A stretch of 63,800 nt of DNA. It comes from an uncultured bacterium (GTDB taxonomy: Bacteria > Myxococcota_A > Bradymonadia > Bradymonadales > Bradymonadaceae). The notes beneath the pieces were generated by a model that did no database searches, had not been told where the DNA came from, and saw only the letters and a list, made by a program, of their open reading frames with translations. Location of the stretch: contig CALJNB010000052.1 of the NCBI GenBank assembly GCA_937981985.1, positions 1 through 63,800 on the forward strand. Reading direction: 5' to 3'. The position numbers were made by a program, and so were the translations under genes. This document shows positions 62,828 through 63,800 of this stretch, one piece after another. Every line of letters starts with the position of its first letter. The first letter of the stretch is position 1.

Positions 62828-63280
62828 ATGCAAATGCAATTGATATTAATAGAAGACGTTCCCAAACTTGGTGAGATGGGAGACATCGTAAAAGTAGCTC
62901 CTGGTTTCGGTCGAAATTATCTCGTTCCGCAAGGAATGGCGATTCTGGCTACAGTTGGTAACAAAAAAGAACTTGATCATCAGCTCGCCATTATCGGACG
63001 CAAAAGAACTGCCGAACGTGAAGCAGCACAAGAAATTCTTGGAGAATTGAGTGGTGTTTCGATCACTATCACCCAGCGTGTAAGTGACGAAGATGCTCTG
63101 TTCGGTTCAGTGGGTCCACGAGAAATCGCGAACATTCTTTCCCAACAAACCGGAAAAGAAATTCTCCGAAAGCAGATCATGCTCGAAAAAGGAATTTCCA
63201 CATTGGGCATCTACAAAGTACCTGTCAAACTTGCCAGTGGCGTGTTTGCTGAAGTTAAAGTCTGGATTGTAGCAATGTAA
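62828..63280 (+). CDS. rplI: 50S ribosomal protein L9 (bL9)
   Basis: 150 residues. MQLILIEDVPKLGEMGDIVKVAPGFGRNYLVPQG gives the N-terminal rRNA-binding domain, a long central helix follows and the C-terminal domain begins near SVGPREIA. Normal length. Directly after rpsF in the same transcript; ends before an intrinsic terminator. Confidence 0.95.
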   Translation: MQMQLILIEDVPKLGEMGDIVKVAPGFGRNYLVPQGMAILATVGNKKELDHQLAIIGRKRTAEREAAQEILGELSGVSITITQRVSDEDALFGSVGPREIANILSQQTGKEILRKQIMLEKGISTLGIYKVPVKLASGVFAEVKVWIVAM

Positions 63281-63308
63281 CCTCGGCCACGACCGACTCT
63301 CCCAAATC

Positions 63309-63334
63309 CTCCGATTTATTCGGAGTTTTTTTTT
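63309..63334 (+). terminator. intrinsic terminator of rpsF-rplI
   Basis: ctccga (63309-63314) and tcggag (63320-63325) with a 5-nt loop, followed by nine T. Confidence 0.85.
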
Positions 63335-63388
63335 GTGCAAAAATCTTAACCCGGATAAATTGCCGTTCCTATTTTATTCAAGCGATCG

Positions 63389-63800
63389 ATGCAAAAACTG
63401 ATTCCGACTCAACACGAACAAACTTTCATGAACAGCTTATTAGGGGGCCGATATGAGGTGTTAGAAATCATCGGGCGCGGAATTGTAGGCACGGTTTTCT
63501 CGGGCAACGATTCACTTTTAAATCGACCCGTTGCGGTTAAACTTCTCCGAACGACAATAGATGAAAAGGCCCGCGAACGGTTTAGCAAAGAGGTCGAGGG
63601 GATTTCTTCTTTAACACATCCCAACCTCGTTCAACTTTTTGAAGTAGGTACACAAAAAGGATTTACCTACTTGATCCTAGAATATGTACCCGGAAGAACT
63701 TTGCGCGATATTCTAGCGAACGGACGCCTTTCGGTAGAAGCGACGATAGAACTCGGTATTTGCATTAGTTCAGGGTTAGTTGAAGCGCATGCTAACCATT
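63389..63800 (+). CDS. Ser/Thr protein kinase, 5' part
   Basis: Open frame of 137 residues running off the end, from ATG 63389. Kinase N-lobe is clear: RYEVLEIIGRGIVGTVF Gly loop near residue 22, VAVKLL Lys near 51, LTHPNLVQLFEVG and LILEYVPGRTLRDIL at the hinge. The catalytic loop lies beyond the window. It starts 109 bp after the rplI stop, just beyond the terminator. Hanks-type kinase like those elsewhere in this window; catalytic competence unknown. Confidence 0.9.
   Translation, partial: MQKLIPTQHEQTFMNSLLGGRYEVLEIIGRGIVGTVFSGNDSLLNRPVAVKLLRTTIDEKARERFSKEVEGISSLTHPNLVQLFEVGTQKGFTYLILEYVPGRTLRDILANGRLSVEATIELGICISSGLVEAHANH

Noticed and set aside
1..63800. CRISPR arrays, tRNA genes, insertion sequences or prophage
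   Set aside because: No regularly spaced repeats, tRNA T-loop pattern, transposase or phage structural genes were seen on reading both strands.

Overview
The window reads as chromosomal DNA of a mid-GC (roughly 45 %) Gram-negative bacterium of the former delta-proteobacteria, most likely Myxococcota in the broad sense, Bradymonadia-like. Support: many lipoproteins with Cys-rich C-x4-DxDC modules, thrombospondin type 3 repeats, a MYXO-CTERM-like anchor, several Ser/Thr kinase-like proteins, PEGA/TPR membrane proteins, a mevalonate-pathway pair and a fibrinogen-like lipoprotein. This placement is inferred from gene content, not from a marker phylogeny. I found no tRNA or rRNA gene, CRISPR array, insertion sequence or prophage.

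Layout. 1-8 kb: asnB (5' part only) and nth, three lipoproteins, and a radical SAM gene overlapping a phosphoesterase-fold gene whose metal ligands are altered. 8-14 kb: a ClpA/ClpC-type AAA+ protein, then ridA, a MepA-HEAT endopeptidase and a GNAT gene on the plus strand. 14-19 kb: a solitary beta-class DNA methyltransferase flanked by inverted repeats, then a plus-strand run of kinase-like protein, gamma-carbonic-anhydrase-like protein, M15 peptidase and DUF547 lipoprotein. 19-28 kb (minus): rpsU with an upstream nuclease-fold gene under its own promoter, then a tightly packed eight-gene run secG, CDF transporter, dapD, aminotransferase, membrane protein, prsW, mvaD, GHMP kinase. 28-31 kb (plus): rpsP-khpA-rimM-trmD.

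31-32 kb holds a promoter, a structured ORF-free stretch and a strong terminator: a candidate small RNA. 32-35 kb has an AidB-type acyl-CoA dehydrogenase, a small secreted protein and a GNAT gene. 35-41 kb (minus): a run of 4-bp overlapping genes, ftsE-like, ftsX-like, EnvC-like, GT2 and GT4, in which both the ATPase and the LytM domain have lost key residues. 41-50 kb: murI, three signal/TPR/PEGA proteins, mtfA, an active-looking Ser/Thr kinase and a Cys-repeat deacetylase lipoprotein. 50-59 kb: a second, more divergent Clp-like AAA+ protein with a small partner, a methyltransferase, a pseudokinase-ATPase-TPR protein and a hybrid histidine kinase. 59-63.8 kb: a trypsin-like lipoprotein, a fibrinogen-like lipoprotein, rpsF-rplI and the start of another Ser/Thr kinase.

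A recurring theme is familiar enzyme folds with lost catalytic residues (two kinases, FtsE, EnvC/LytM, a phosphoesterase, a nuclease domain, a STAND-like P-loop). This suggests regulatory or scaffold reuse. The most unusual candidates are the radical SAM/phosphoesterase pair, the degenerate FtsEX-EnvC unit coupled to glycosyltransferases, the nuclease-fold protein coupled to S21, and the candidate small RNA.
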